Shown here in pieces: positions 10,737 through 22,569 of a DNA stretch of 64,000 nt. The position numbers were made by a program, and so were the translations under genes. The DNA lies in NCBI GenBank assembly GCA_964059195.1, contig CAXKWD010000010.1, forward strand, positions 1,866,001-1,930,000, read 5' to 3'. Below the pieces are notes generated by a model that saw only the letters and a program-made list of their open reading frames with translations, was not told the origin of the DNA and made no database searches. Numbering within the stretch: position 1 is the stretch's first letter; the number at the start of each line of letters is the position of its first letter. The stretch is from Ectobius pallidus. Taxonomy: Eukaryota > Arthropoda > Insecta > Blattodea > Ectobiidae.

Positions 10737-11357
10737 TAATAAAATCAGGCAAACTGATGTAACCAAGTGCCAGAATGCATTTGTTTATTCAGTGATCATT
10801 GTTGTAATCGATTTCCGAGTTGACCTCCAGATCGGGAAAATGTCTGTCCCTCTGTTTGTTTGTCTGTCTGTCCGTCCGTCCGTGTGTCTGCACGCGCAAT
10901 AACTCAAATACGCTTTATCGGTTTTTCATGAAACTTGGTATACGCATTTAAAACGTCCATGGGAAGAAGCCTATTGACATGGGACCATATAGGTTAACCT
11001 GTACCGGAGTAGTGCCCAATTTAGTGCCTGTTTATGGTAATATGTTAGAAAGAATTTATCAAATGTAAATTAGTTCTCATGGCAGTATATTGCTTTATAG
11101 TGTTCATATACGGCTTTGGAAGTTGTAATACAGCTAAGTTTGACAAAATAACACTCTCCATACATTCCTTCACAAATGCTTATCAATCTTCAGGCCTTTG
11201 TTTTTCCGTAAGCCCTGCTTAATGAATCGGTGTGGAGGTTAATTCGGAAATCGATTACAGAAATAACTTATTTTATGCATATTATAATTGCAATCCTCAC
11301 TGATTAAGGAAAACCATTCTGGCACATGCTTACATCAGTTTACTTGATTTTATTTTT
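10737..11357 (-). repeat. foldback-like repeat, copy D, inverted next to copy A
   Basis: Both ends carry the ATCAGGCAAACTGATG-type terminus: left AAAATCAGGCAAACTGATG, right CATCAGTTTACTTGATTTTA. Inside, the GTCTGTCCGTCC stretch and one module run in the opposite direction to copy A. The head block (CCGTAAGCCCTGCTTAATGAATC) is at the right. It is shorter than copy A, having lost most modules. Confidence 0.7.
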
Positions 11358-11628
11358 CCCATCTTGGTTGCCGAGTAATCCGAACTGCCGGGATATCGAG
11401 TGCCGAGTCTATTAATTTTCAATCCAAAGCATTACATCACCTAACTAGCGTTGTAAATGCATCTTAATTAATAACATTATTCTCATCACACATGGTAGTG
11501 CATGCCCGTTTAACACCACTATTTTATACTTTGTAAGTTTATTTATAACTGCCTCTTACGTAATGTTCCATAGGGCACAATAGGCCACGAACCGTATACA
11601 AATTAGTAGCAATAAAAAGGGTGCCTTA

Positions 11629-11880
11629 GGCAGCGTTCACACTGAGGCGATAAGCGATATACGATACGCGACACGCACTGACATATATTTGAAATCTACA
11701 GGGAGGCGATAAAAAAAGGTTCAGGCAGGGTTCACACTCAGGCGATAAGCGATAAGCGATATATCGTGAGCGATATACGATACGCGACACGCACGGACAG
11801 ATACTTGAAATCTAAAGGGAGGCGATAAAAAAGGTTCACACTCACGCGATAGCGATATATCGCAAAAGCCATATATCTCT
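11629..11880. repeat. GCGATA-rich subterminal repeats of the Harbinger
   Basis: GATAAGCGATA and CGATACGCGACACGCACGG units recur several times, with the terminal GTTCACACT-AGGCGATAAGC sequence duplicated around 11722-11760 and echoed near 11835. Similar units in inverse orientation are at 15630-15660. These are probable transposase binding arrays. Confidence 0.65.
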
Positions 11881-12377
11881 CGAAGAGCAGCATGCTGGTC
11901 GCCTGAGCGATTTGTTGCTTACGATATTTCGAGCAGTGAACGTGTCGGGAAGAAGAGAAGACAATTCTGTAATTTATTCTTTGAATTCATTTAGTGAAAG
12001 CTCATGAGTGCATCTGGAACTATTCCATTGCCGCATATAGTAAGAATTTGTGAGTGGTGGATTAATTAATTATGTGTAATAATATCCTAGATGTGTAAAC
12101 AGTTTCATGTGTGGTAGGGATCATAAGATTCGATGCCACAACACTAGTTGTAAGGATATAAAAATAAAAAATAAAAAAAAATGTAAGACAGATGTGACGA
12201 GTGCCGCATGTAGCAAATTGCAGCAGAAGTAAAAGACACAGGTAAATACATTATTTAATTATTTATTGTGTAAGACAAGTAAGTAATCAAATTGTTATAT
12301 TATTTACTCATAATGTAAATATTTCGAAACTCTGACACAATAAATAAGTAATTTAATTATAATTCAGGGAGCATCAT

Positions 12378-13124
12378 GGCCCGGATTCTAATGACATGTC
12401 ACCTTTTTATTGATGCTACATAGGCATTGCCAACTTGTGGATAAATCCTAATCATGACCTCTAGATTATAGGAATGCATTTTTATTAGGTCATTTTATGT
12501 CATTTTATGCAATCTTATATTTTTAGGGCATTTATTTCAATTTTAGGTCATTATTTTGTCATTTTCGTGTCATTTGCTTCCTTATTTAGTCATTTTCATG
12601 TACTGTATTTACATTGAGTGTATTAACTTTTTTCGTCGCTAGCAGTGCTGTCTTTGAAGTGTTGTTTGTTTAATGCAAGAAGGAAACATTCGGCGTTAAG
12701 TGTTGTCATGTCTCAGTCGGAAATGAGAATCAAAGAAACTCCAAACTTTTGTATTATATTACTATTGTTATTAGATTGACTTGGCACCAGAGTCTGTCAC
12801 CTGCTTGGATTTGAGAGTGCAAACTACTGTTTACCCTCAATTAAATAACATAATCCAGCAGGCCACAAAAGGAAATGGCGAATTTTGACTCGCCAATGCC
12901 TCAGTGCCAGTATAAATTTCCGTGAGAAAAGAACATTCACAACATTACAGTTATTTACAGTTTTTATAATTATGTACAAACTAGTCTATAACTTCGTGTG
13001 TACAATAATAATTTGTTATAAATAAAATGTCAGTTTTTAGGTAATTTTGTTATAATTATTAAGTCATTTTCTTTAAATTAAGGGTCATTTTTCAAACAAT
13101 TTTAGGTCATCAGAATCCAGGCCC
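12378..13124. mobile_element. short TIR element with GTCATTTT-rich ends
   Basis: Left GGCCCGGATTCTAATGAC and right GTCATCAGAATCCAGGCCC are imperfect inverted ends. TCAT flanks both sides (12374-12377, 13125-13128), though the exact border is ambiguous by a base. Internal GTCATTTT motifs recur about ten times near both ends. There is no coding content. It sits inside the Harbinger. Confidence 0.55.
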
Positions 13125-13659
13125 TCATTATAATACAATTTGACAGAATTAACATGGGGAGTATATTTTGCATAGCCATATGTGCCTGAGGAAATGAAAT
13201 TTTCAGAATCCCGGGGATGTCATAATTATATTGTCATGCTCTTCTCAGGATTGTTTATCATTCAAGAATCGCTAGCTCTATTTACTTCTTACTATTTATA
13301 ATCTTTCAACAATTGACACGAAACTTAACACCTGCTTAGCTAACACCTACTTCGCGGGAAACTGCAAGCGGTGCTTGTCAAGGGAGAATCTTTCCCACTT
13401 AAAACCAATGACTCCTGCCAAATGTATCCAGTTACTTACTAATGAGTCGGGAAAGGCATTTAATGACCATAAAATAATGAAAAAATGCAAAATCGAAAAA
13501 TGCATTTATTACCTAAAATAGTGAAACAATGACAAGGAATTTTTTTTAAAGACCAATGAATTTTCCATTATTACTTACACTTATTAAACTTTTAAACTTT
13601 GGTATTCTTTTTTTCCCCAAGCATATAGGCTACAGGTATATAAAGTATTTGTTGTACTA

Positions 13660-13880
13660 AATGGCTGGGTATTGTAAACCGACACATCTCCAAAATTTAA
13701 AGATCACAAAATAAAAACTTCAAAGATCGAAAATATTAACAATTCAACTTTAAAAAATTCAACATTTAAAATTAAAAAAATCCACAATTAAAAATTAAAA
13801 AGTCCAAAACCCCAATTTTAAAAAGTTCAATAAGGCGAAATTGAAAAATCCATTGATCAAACATTGAAACAATAAAAAAT
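13660..13880. repeat. A-rich degenerate short tandem repeat
   Basis: Loose repeats of AAAATTAAAAAGTCCA type at spacings of 15-25 bases, purine-rich on the plus strand. A GCGTGG-CGTT-CCACGC hairpin follows at about 13901-13916. Confidence 0.5.
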
Positions 13881-13961
13881 TAAAACAAGTTTCACTTCTG
13901 TTGCGTGGCGTTCCACGCACACTTTATTTGTTCAACAGCCAAAACAGAGTTTCTACAAACA

Positions 13962-15332
13962 AATAAAATCAGGTAAACTGATGTAAAAAAGTGCCAGTGT
14001 GTTTTTTTTAATCAGTTATGACTGCAATTATGATATGCAGAATATGTTTTTTTAATTGATTTACAAGTTAAGCTCCAGACTTATTCATTAAGCAGGGCTT
14101 AGAGAAGAACAAAGGTCTAGTTTTCTTTTTAATCAGATTAAAATCTTCCAGCATCAGCTGAACTGTACAGATTTTTGATATCTTGACAATCGCACACTCA
14201 CATAAAAATACGAAAAAGAAAGTAAAATTGGCTGCTTTCGGGATTTGAACCATGGAACTCCATAACGTGAGGCCAAAACGTTACCATCTCGGTCACCTGG
14301 GTCAGTTTAACGGTCTAGTTGGATAAACGCATGAAAAACAATAGTGTTTTTGGTCATAGCTATCTCTATTTTAATTTCCAAAGTCGTATAATATAACAGT
14401 TAAACAATTGACTATGTTGTCATGATAAATGATTTGCTTTTTTTTTTTATACAAATTCTTTCGAATACGTATATTATCATAAAATTGGCACCTAATTGAG
14501 CATTACTCCGAAACAGGTGAACCGATTTCATCCAGTATCAGTAGACCTCTTCCCATGAACACTATAAATGTGTATACCAAATTCCATAAAAATCCGGTAA
14601 AGCGTATTTAAGTTACCGCGTTTTTAAAATAGACACTAAATTGGGTTTTACTCCGGTACCGGTCAACCGATTTGATCCAATATCGGTAGACTTATTCCCA
14701 TGTACATTATAAATGGGTATACAAAGTTTCAGGAAAATCCAATAAAGCATATTTGAGTTATCGCGGCTTCTCATATATTAACATAAAAGGCAATAAATTG
14801 GGCATTATTCCGGTACTGGCCAACCGATTTGGTTGAACATCAACAGACGTCTTTCCATGGATAGTATAAATGCGTATACGAAGTTTCATAAATATCCGAT
14901 AAGGCGTATTTGAGCTATTGCGCCTTTAAAATATACACTAAATTGGGTTTTACTCCGGTACCGGTCAACAGATTAGGTTCAAATTTAACAGAGTACTTTT
15001 CATGGACGTCATAAATGCGTATACCAAGTTTAATGGAAATCCGATACAGCGTATTTGAATTATGGCGCCTTTCTATTAGAAAGGCGCCATAATCTATTAA
15101 AATAGGCACTAAATTGGGCATTACTCCGGTACCGGTGAACCGATTTGGTTCAATATCAATAGGGTTCTTCCCATTGACATTATAAATGTGTTTTCCAAGT
15201 TTCATGAAAATCCGAAAAAGCGTATTTGAGTTAGAGCGCGTACAGACACACGGACGGACGGACAGACAGACGGACAGACATTTTTCGTCCCCCACACAAT
15301 CTCATAAAGTACCATACTGGCACTTAATAAAT
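13962..15332 (+). repeat. foldback-like repeat, copy B, inserted in the Harbinger
   Basis: Almost identical to copy A over its whole length, including the tRNA-like head, modules, palindrome and terminal block. It breaks the transposase frame of the surrounding Harbinger, so it arrived later. Confidence 0.82.
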
Positions 15333-15530
15333 TTTCGAAATAAGTTTTCAGGGCTTATTCGATAAAACTCCCTGCATTTTGATTCATGTTGAGACAGCTG
15401 TCGAGAAACAACAGCCGAGCTATGGTGCACGTTGGTAAGATTGTAGGGATGTACCCAATATTTTCTTTTTCTTCTCATTCTACGCCTGAACCAATAAGCC
15501 ACTACAACGTCTTCCTCACTTGAGCTCATA
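15332..15530 (-). pseudogene. HARBI1-like transposase N-terminus, cut by repeat copy B
   Basis: From the ATG near 15530 the minus strand reads MSSSEEDVVVAYWFRRR, then RKYWVHPYN and SQHESKCREFYRISPENLF. This is the usual start of insect HARBI1-type (PIF/Harbinger) nucleases: an acidic start, a basic RRRMRRKR patch, WVHP, and the FYRxSPE motif before the catalytic domain. The frame then runs into the terminal block of repeat copy B and stops. I did not find the DDE catalytic part downstream of the insertion, so the copy is dead. Confidence 0.75.
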
Positions 15531-15681
15531 ATTGTAACTGAAGTAGTGAGGATTGTGTTCCACCATATTTTTATTGCCCAGGTCACGCCGATTTATCGCT
15601 CGCAGTAGGCCTATATCACCGCAACATCGTCCTTGCGATATATCGCTTATCGCTTATCACCTCAGTGTGAACGCTGCCTTA

Positions 15682-16400
15682 ATGTCTGAATACTCGGAAT
15701 GTAGAGAGGGAATATTAAAATGGCGAAGATGCTAATATGACAGTCAAATAACTATACATTCTTGGTTATATTCAGAGGTTACCTAAAGCCTGAGCTAATG
15801 AATTTATGTTCTGACAGCACTGTTCTGTACCTTGTTATAATTACTCCAATAAGTTAGCGTATATAGTAATACGAAATTATTCCATGAATATTACTATTCT
15901 AGGATATAGATAGAAATCAAAACTGGCAGAATGATTTAATATTGATACGACATTGCTGTAAACGCTGATCAGCAGTTCAAGGATTTTTATGAAAATACAT
16001 ATTTGTTTTTTTAGCCTACAAACATTCCTAGGATTGCTGATCAGCATTATATACTTTTACAGAGTTATTCTATCCGACGTTTTGATCAATGATTCTGTTC
16101 TGGAAGTGGATTGCAAAGGCAGAGCATCTTCCAAACGATAAAAAATTAAGCTTATATAGAGTAATATTATGGTTGAAAATTTTGACTCTTGCCGTAAGTT
16201 AGGTGTCAACTACAAAGCTGTTTAACAACGAAGCTAATTAATTACACTAAAATAAAAGAACTTCCACATTCATCAACCTACTTATTTATTTTAAGGTGTA
16301 CAATGTTGATAGAAACTCTACAAAAATTTGCAAACTGTTTGGTTGTTGGAACCGTATATGAAAACTGGAGATTTGTCTCAATATCATCTTTCTTACATTC
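15682..16400. other. no gene seen between the Harbinger and the minisatellite
   Basis: AT-rich sequence, with a possible short direct repeat of GATTGCTGATCAGCA type around 15960-16050. No frame with family character. Confidence 0.5.
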
Positions 16401-16404
16401 TAAT

Positions 16405-19400
16405 AACCACTCCATCCTGCTCTATCGTGAGCTGGTTTCACCTTCGATGCTCTATCATGAGCTGCTATCTCCTCCGCTGCTATTTTCCCCGCTGCTCTAT
16501 CATGGGCAACTACCTTCTCCGCTGCTCTACCATGAGCTGCATCTAATCCGCTGCTCTATCATGAGCTGCTATCTCCTCCGCTGCTCTATCATGAACTGCT
16601 ATCTCCTCCACTGCTGTAAAATGAGCTGTTATCACCTCCGCTGCTGTAAAATGAGCTGTTATCACCTCCGCTACTCTTTCATGAGCTGATTGCTATCTCT
16701 TCCGCTGCTCTATCATGAGCTGCATCTATTCTGCTGGTCTATCATGAGCTGCTACCTCCTCCGCTGCTCTGAGATGCTTAATCCTCCGCTGCTCTATCAT
16801 GACCTGCTATCTCCTCCGCTGCTGTATCATAAGCTGCTACCTCCACCGCTGCTCTATCATGAACTGATACTTCCGCTGCTCTACCATGAGCTGCTATCTA
16901 ATCCGCTGCTCTATCATGAGCTGCTATCTCCTCCGCTGCTCTATTATGAGCTGCTATCTCCTCCGCTGCTGTATCATAAGCTACTACCTCCACCGCTGCT
17001 CTATCATGAACTGATACTTCCGCTGCTATATCATGAGCAGCTATCTCCTCCGCTGCTCTATCATGAGCTGCTATCTACTCCGCTGCTGTAAAATGAGCTG
17101 TTCTCACCTCCGCTGCTCTTTCATGAAATGGTATCTCTTCCGCTGCTCTATCATGAGCTGCATCTCCTCGGCTGGTCTATCATGAGCTGCTATCTCCTCC
17201 GCTGCTCTATCATGAACTGCTATCTCCTCCGCTGCTGCAAAATGAGCTGCTCTGAGATGCTCTACCATGAGCTGCTATCTCCTCCGCTGCTGTAAAATGA
17301 GCTGTTATCACCTCCGCTGCTCTTTCATGAGCTCCTATGTCTTCCGCTGCTCTATCATGAGCTGCTACCTCCTCCGCTGCTTTATCATGAGCTGCTCTCT
17401 CCTCCGCTGCTGTAGAATGAGCTGTTATCATCTCCGCTGCTCTATCATGAGCTGCTATCTCTTCCGCTGTTCTACCATGAGCTGCTATCTCCTCCGCTGC
17501 TCTATTATGAGCTGCTATCTCCTCCGCTGCTCTATTATGAGCTGCTATCTCCTCCGCTGCTCTATCATGAGCTGCTATCTCTTCCGCAGCTCTATCATGA
17601 GGTGCTACCTCCTCCTCTGCTCTGAGATGCTAAATCCTCCGTTGCTCTATCATGAGCTGCTATCTCCTCCGCTGCTGTATCATGAGTTGCTATCTCCACC
17701 GCTGCTCTATCATGAGCTGCTATCTCCTCCGCTGCTGTGTCATGAGCTGCTATCTCCTCCGCTGCCCTATCATGAGCTGCTATCTCCTCCGCTGATCTAT
17801 CATGTGCTGCTATCTCCTCCGCTGGTCTATCATGAGCTGCTATCTCCTCTGCTGTTTTATCTTGAGATGCTATCTCCTCCGCTGCTCTACCATATGCTGC
17901 TACATCCTCCGCTGATCTATCATGAGCTGCTACCTCTTCCCCTGCTCTATCATGAGCTGCTATTTCCTGCTACTCTACCATATGCTGCTACATCCTCCGC
18001 TGATCTATCATGAGCTGCTACCTCCTCCGCTGTTCTGAGATGCTAAATCCTCCGCTGCTCTATCATGAGCTGCTATCTCCTCCGCTGCTGTATCATAAGC
18101 AGCTACCTCCACCGCTGCTCTATCATGAACTGATACTTCCGCTGCTCTACCATGAGCCGCTATCTAATCCGCTGCTCTATAATGAGCTGCTATCTCCTCC
18201 GCTGCTCTATCATGAGCTGCTATCTCCTCCACTGCTGTAAAATGAGCTGTTATCACCTCCGCTGCTGCAAAATGAGCTGTTATCACCTCCGCTGCTCTTT
18301 AATGAGCTGCTTGCTATCTCTCCCGCTGCTCTAATATGAGTTGCTATCTCTTCCACTGCTCTATCATGAGCTGCATCTATTCCGCTGGTCTATCATGAGC
18401 TGCTACCTCCTCCGCTGCTCTGAGATGCTAAATCCTACGCTGCTCTATCATGAGCTGCTATCTCCTCCGCTGCTGTATCATAAGCTGCTACCTCCACCGC
18501 TGCTCTATCATGAACTGATACTTCCGCTACTCTACGATGAGCTGCTATCTAGTCTGCTGCTCTATCATGAGCTGCTATCTCCTCCGCTGCTCTATTATGA
18601 GCTGCTATCTCCTCCGCTGCTGTATCATAAGCTGCTACCTCCACCGCTGATCTATCATGAACTGATACTTCCGCTGATATATCATGAGCTGCTATCTCCT
18701 CCGCTGCTCTATCATGAGCTGCTATCTCCTCCGCTGCTCTATCATGAGCTGCAATCTCCTCCGCTGCTGTAAAATGAGCTGTTATCACTTCCGCTGCTCT
18801 TTCATGAGCTGCTATCTCTTCCGCTGCTCTATCATGAGCTGCATCTCCTCCGCTGGTCTATCATGAGCTGCTATCCCCTCCGCTGCTCTTTCATGAGCTG
18901 CTATTTCCTCCGCTGCTGCAAGATGAGCTGCTCTGAGATGCTCTATCATGAGCTGCTATCACCTCCGCTGCTGTAGGATGAGCTTTTGTCACCTCCGCTG
19001 CTCTACCATGAGCTGCTATCTCCTCCGCTGCTCTATTATAAGCTGCTATCTCCTCCGCTGCTCTATTATGAGCTGCTATCTACTCCGCTGCTATCTCCTC
19101 CGCTGCTGTAAAATGAGCTGTTATCACCTCCGCTGCTCTTTCATGAGCTGCTATCTCTTCCGCTGCTCTATCATGAGCTGCTACCTCTTCCGCTGCTCTA
19201 TCATGAGCTGCATCTCCTCCGCTGATCTATCATGAGCTGCTACCTCATCCGCTGCTCTGAGATGCTAAATCCTCCGCTACTCTACCATGAGCTGCTATCT
19301 CCTCCGCTGCTCTACCATGAGCTGCTATCTCCTCCGCTGCTCTATTATGAGCTGCTATCTCCTCCGCTGTTCTATCATGAGCTGCTATCTCCTCCGCTGC

Positions 19401-20450
19401 TGTAGTATGAGCTGTTATCACATCCGCTGCTCTACCATGAGCTGCTATCTCCACCGCTGCTTTATTATGAGCTGCTATCTCCTCCGCTGCTCTATCATGA
19501 GCTGCTATCTCCTCCGCTGCTTTATCATGAGCTGCTCTCTCCTCCGCTGCTGTAGAATGAGCTGTTATCACCTCCGCTTCTCTATCATGAACTGCTATCT
19601 CTTCCGCTGTTCTACCATGAGCTGCTATCTCCTCCGCTGCGCTATTATGAGCTGCTATCTCCTCCGCTGCTCTATTATGAGCTGATATCTCCTCCGCTGC
19701 TCTATCATGAGCTGCTATCTCCTCCGCTGCTGTAGAATGAGCTGTTATCACCTCCGCTGCTCTATCATGAGGTGCTATCTCTTCCGCTGCTCTATCATGA
19801 GCTGCTACCTCCTCCTCTGCTCTGAGATGCTAAATCCTCCGTTGCTCTATCATGAGCTGCTATCTCCTCCACTGCTGTATCATGAGTTGATATCTCCACC
19901 GCTGCTCTATCATGAGCTGCTATCTCCTCCGCTGCTATGTCATGAGCTGCTATCTCCTCCGCTGCTCTATCATGAGGTGCTATCTCCTCCGCTGCTCTAT
20001 CATGAGCTGCTATCTCCTCTGCTGTTTTATCTTGAGCTGCTATCTCCTCCGCTGCTCTACCCTATGCTGCTACATCCTCCGCTGATCTATCATGGGCTGC
20101 AACCTCTTCCGCCGCTCTATCATGAGCTGCTATTTCCTGCTACTCTACCATGAGCTGCTAACTCCTCCGCTCCTCTATCATGAGCTGCTATCTACTCCGC
20201 TGCTGTATCATGAGCTGCTTTCTCATCCGCATCTCTATCATGATCTGCTATCTCCTCTGCTGCTCTATCATGAGCTGTTATCTCCTGCGCTGCTCTTTAA
20301 TATGCTGCTATCTCTTCCGCTTCTCTATCATGAGCTGTTATCTCCTCCGCTGCTCTATCATGAGCTGCTATCTCCCCGCTGCTTTATCATGGGTTGCTAT
20401 CTCCTCCGCTGCTCTACCATGAGCTGCTATCTACTCCGCTGCTCTACCCC
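16405..20450. repeat. 30-bp minisatellite array, ~4 kb, with higher-order repeats
   Basis: About 135 copies of a 30-base unit, consensus CTCTATCATGAGCTGCTATC plus TCCTCCGCTG. Variants (GTAAAATGAGCTGTTATCAC, TCTGAGATGCTAAATCCTCC, GAACTGATACTTCCGC) mark higher-order blocks. About 17260-17990 repeats at about 19430-20150, with offset 2200 bases falling to 2170 where one unit is missing. A marker block at about 16740-16920 recurs at about 18010-18190 and 18400-18570. Because 30 is a multiple of three, ten-residue repeats such as LLYHELLSPP, MSCYLLRCSI or (minus) AAEEIAAHDR open in several frames. One- and five-base indels break all of them, so I do not call genes here. Confidence 0.92.
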
Positions 20451-20527
20451 GAGCCGCTCTTTCCTTTCTCGATCTATCCTTCGTCGTTCCATCCAAAGCA
20501 GCTCCATCCAGAGCTCATATAACCTCT

Positions 20528-20870
20528 CTAGCTCTATACGGATCTGAAATTTGGGTTATGTAAAACAATCATATTATGAGTAGTGCTCTGTAGATGCGAA
20601 ACTAGATTCTGTTTTCGACAATTCAGAACAAAACACTCAGAATATTCGAGAACAAGGTAGTCCTACAGAGAAAAATTTTCAGACAATAACGAAATGAATG
20701 AAAAGGGAATGAAGGACATGGTTGGGCAGAACTCGTAGAACACAGTTTCGTGCAAGTTATTGAGGACCTAGACACAGAGGGGAGAATTACCTAATATATT
20801 CAAAAGACCCGCCCCAGGGAGATCGGAAAGAGACAAGTAGCTTAAGCAGAAGAAACTAGGACGAATATAT
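20528..20870 (+). pseudogene. relic of a non-LTR retrotransposon reverse transcriptase C-terminus
   Basis: Reads LALYGSEIWVM then stops, and in shifted frames KVVLQRKIF and similar. This matches the ILYGCETW...RRIFRKIYGP region that follows the RT domain in many insect non-LTR elements. It abuts the minisatellite end and is full of frameshifts. Confidence 0.5.
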
Positions 20871-22480
20871 TTTCGTTGAAAGTTTTTATTGTTCTACCGA
20901 AGGAATAAGCTGTAAAAATCTACATCCCATGTTTTTGGCTAAAGCCATGCTTTGCATACTCGATACATAAATAGCTATTCACCTCTTCTTAGAATTCTTG
21001 AAAGTCTGTAAAAGGGCCTAGGCCTATATAATATTTATAATTGAGTAATATGGTATCATATTTGTCAATATTAGCAAATAATGTGCTAGCAATAAATCTG
21101 TGATATGTGACTTAGTTTCAGGTGAGTGAAATTGATGGTGGAATATGTCGTTGAGATTAACCCGAATAAACAGTTCTAAAATGAATTAAAACGAACTCTT
21201 CTTAAAGTACTCATATCAAGTATTGAGAAATCTCTCCAGGGTATTGACTCGCAGAAATATATACTTCCTTAGTTTAAATCAATGATAACTGAAGATATAC
21301 AGATATCTCTGCAATATGAAGGAAAGTCAATTTACCTTGGTTATGTTGCGCGCCTAAATAAAATCAATGCATATACACTTACCTTGAACACTCATATATT
21401 GTATAGCCAATTTCGTAAAGCCAAATTTGTGCCTGCATGTAGAGGTTTCTGTAGTATCATTAATATAAGTCGTGAACATAGTTTCAACTTTTTTTACTTA
21501 CCTTGTTATGGCATAGTGCTTTAAAAATAAGTTTTAAAACGATTAAGTTACTTATGCATAAAAAATAACACAAATAAAAACAATTAACAACATTTAATGT
21601 TAAAGAAATTATTCTTCTATCTTATAAGAATTTCTAGTAAGCAGTTAATTTCATCACTGTCATTCCTGAACACTAGCCCCGATAAGAAAACATATTTTGG
21701 TAATCCTTGGTCGCTGAAAAGCGTTGTCCACTCCATCCCATAATATGTTGGGAGCCATGCACCAGAAAATCAAAGCCTTGCTGCACAAGTGCATACTAGG
21801 TGGCAGGACGGCTGGAAGTTCCCAATATCGCTGCACGGCACGCAATAAATTTTGTATTTCACAAATATTAACGTCTGTCTAAAACATATTGTTTGTTACA
21901 CATGGTAAAATGGTTTTAGTTTGCTCGTAGGATTGCTACACACGCTCTTACGGGCTCGTTTCGCGAACATAGAAAATCTCGTTTTCGCCACTTGTTTCAT
22001 AAATAACTATTGTTAACTCATTTTTTCATTATCTCTAACCCTAATATACCTTCGGGCGAAATAGGGTTTAATCCAATTTTGGATATTCAATAAAAATACG
22101 GTACATGGTCTAATCTAATTTCATTAAAGCTAATTATTTGCTGATCACCATATAGACCGCCATCAAGTTTCAGCCCTTGCCTGCACCACTTGACCCAAAG
22201 ATTCCCTCCCCCTGAGCAGTCGATTCTGTGAACACACATTATTTCATTGCGCCATTTTAGGTTAATTTTGTGTGAACCTCTTAGCGATTTTATTTATATT
22301 TACAATACTCCAAGAAACAGATGTAATAACATGGATTCTCCAAACATTCTCGTAGTCTCAAACGCAGATATCTTTGTGCTCAGACTCTGATTTTCAATAT
22401 ATTTGTTTGCAAGGATGTTATGAACCGAACAAGGCTTCCTTTGTTGAACTTATTCCTTCTGTATTGCATCAGTTTACAAA
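20871..22480. other. unassigned AT-rich stretch
   Basis: Contains open frames of 80 codons (21282-21524, plus) and 61 codons (21660-21845, minus), neither of which I recognise or find supported. No repeat structure seen. Confidence 0.45.
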
Positions 22481-22487
22481 TAAGTGA

Positions 22488-22565
22488 GTCGGCTTTGGTA
22501 CAGTCAGTATCGTGCTGGCTTTCTGTGCGCAAGATTGAGAGTTCGATCCCGGACCAGGTCTACTA
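22488..22565 (+). repeat. tRNA-like SINE head
   Basis: GGTACAGTCAGTATCGTGCTGG (A-box-like, shortened here to its key GGTACAGTCAGTA) and GAGTTCGATCCCG (B box) are spaced like pol III promoters of tRNA-derived SINEs. The cloverleaf is incomplete. Confidence 0.5.
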
Positions 22566-22569
22566 CATT

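Larger units (their letters stand above)
9368..10740 (+). repeat. foldback-like repeat, copy A (tRNA-like head plus ~165-bp modules)
   Basis: Starts AATAAAATCAGGTAAACTGATG, an ATCAG/CTGAT mini-hairpin followed by AAGTGCCAGTATG; ends with the inverse CATACTGGCACTT. Parts in order: AT-rich head; a tRNA-like promoter block on the minus strand at about 9640-9715; five or six diverged ~165-bp modules built around the sequence TTACTCCGGTACCGGTCAAC; a 17-bp-arm palindrome near 10473-10507; a GACA/GACG-rich stretch; and the terminal CCCCCACACAATCTCATAAA block. Copies B and C have the same architecture. Confidence 0.8.
11629..15678 (-). mobile_element. PIF/Harbinger DNA transposon with nested insertions
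   Basis: Ends GGCAGCGTTCACACTGAGGC and its inverse (GCCTCAG variant, CCTCAGTGTGAACGCTGCC), flanked by TTA duplications at 11626-11628 and 15679-15681. A second, slightly different copy of the left tip and the GCGATAAGCGATA-rich subterminal repeat starts at about 11722. A HARBI1-like transposase N-terminus lies near the right end. The element is 4050 bp, of which about 1.37 kb is inserted foldback repeat B and about 0.75 kb a smaller TIR element. Confidence 0.85.

Noticed and set aside
16303..20547. Many open frames with ten-residue repeats (LLYHELLSPP, MSCYLLRCSI, AAEEIAAHDR) that could be repeat proteins
   Set aside because: They come from a 30-bp satellite and exist in several frames and both strands. 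Indels of 1 and 5 bases break each frame, so no selection for coding is visible.
21660..21845. 61-codon minus frame reading RYWELPAVLPPSMHLC
   Set aside because: Composition looks protein-like, but I recognise no family, the neighbouring frames are closed, and there are no splice signals I would trust.
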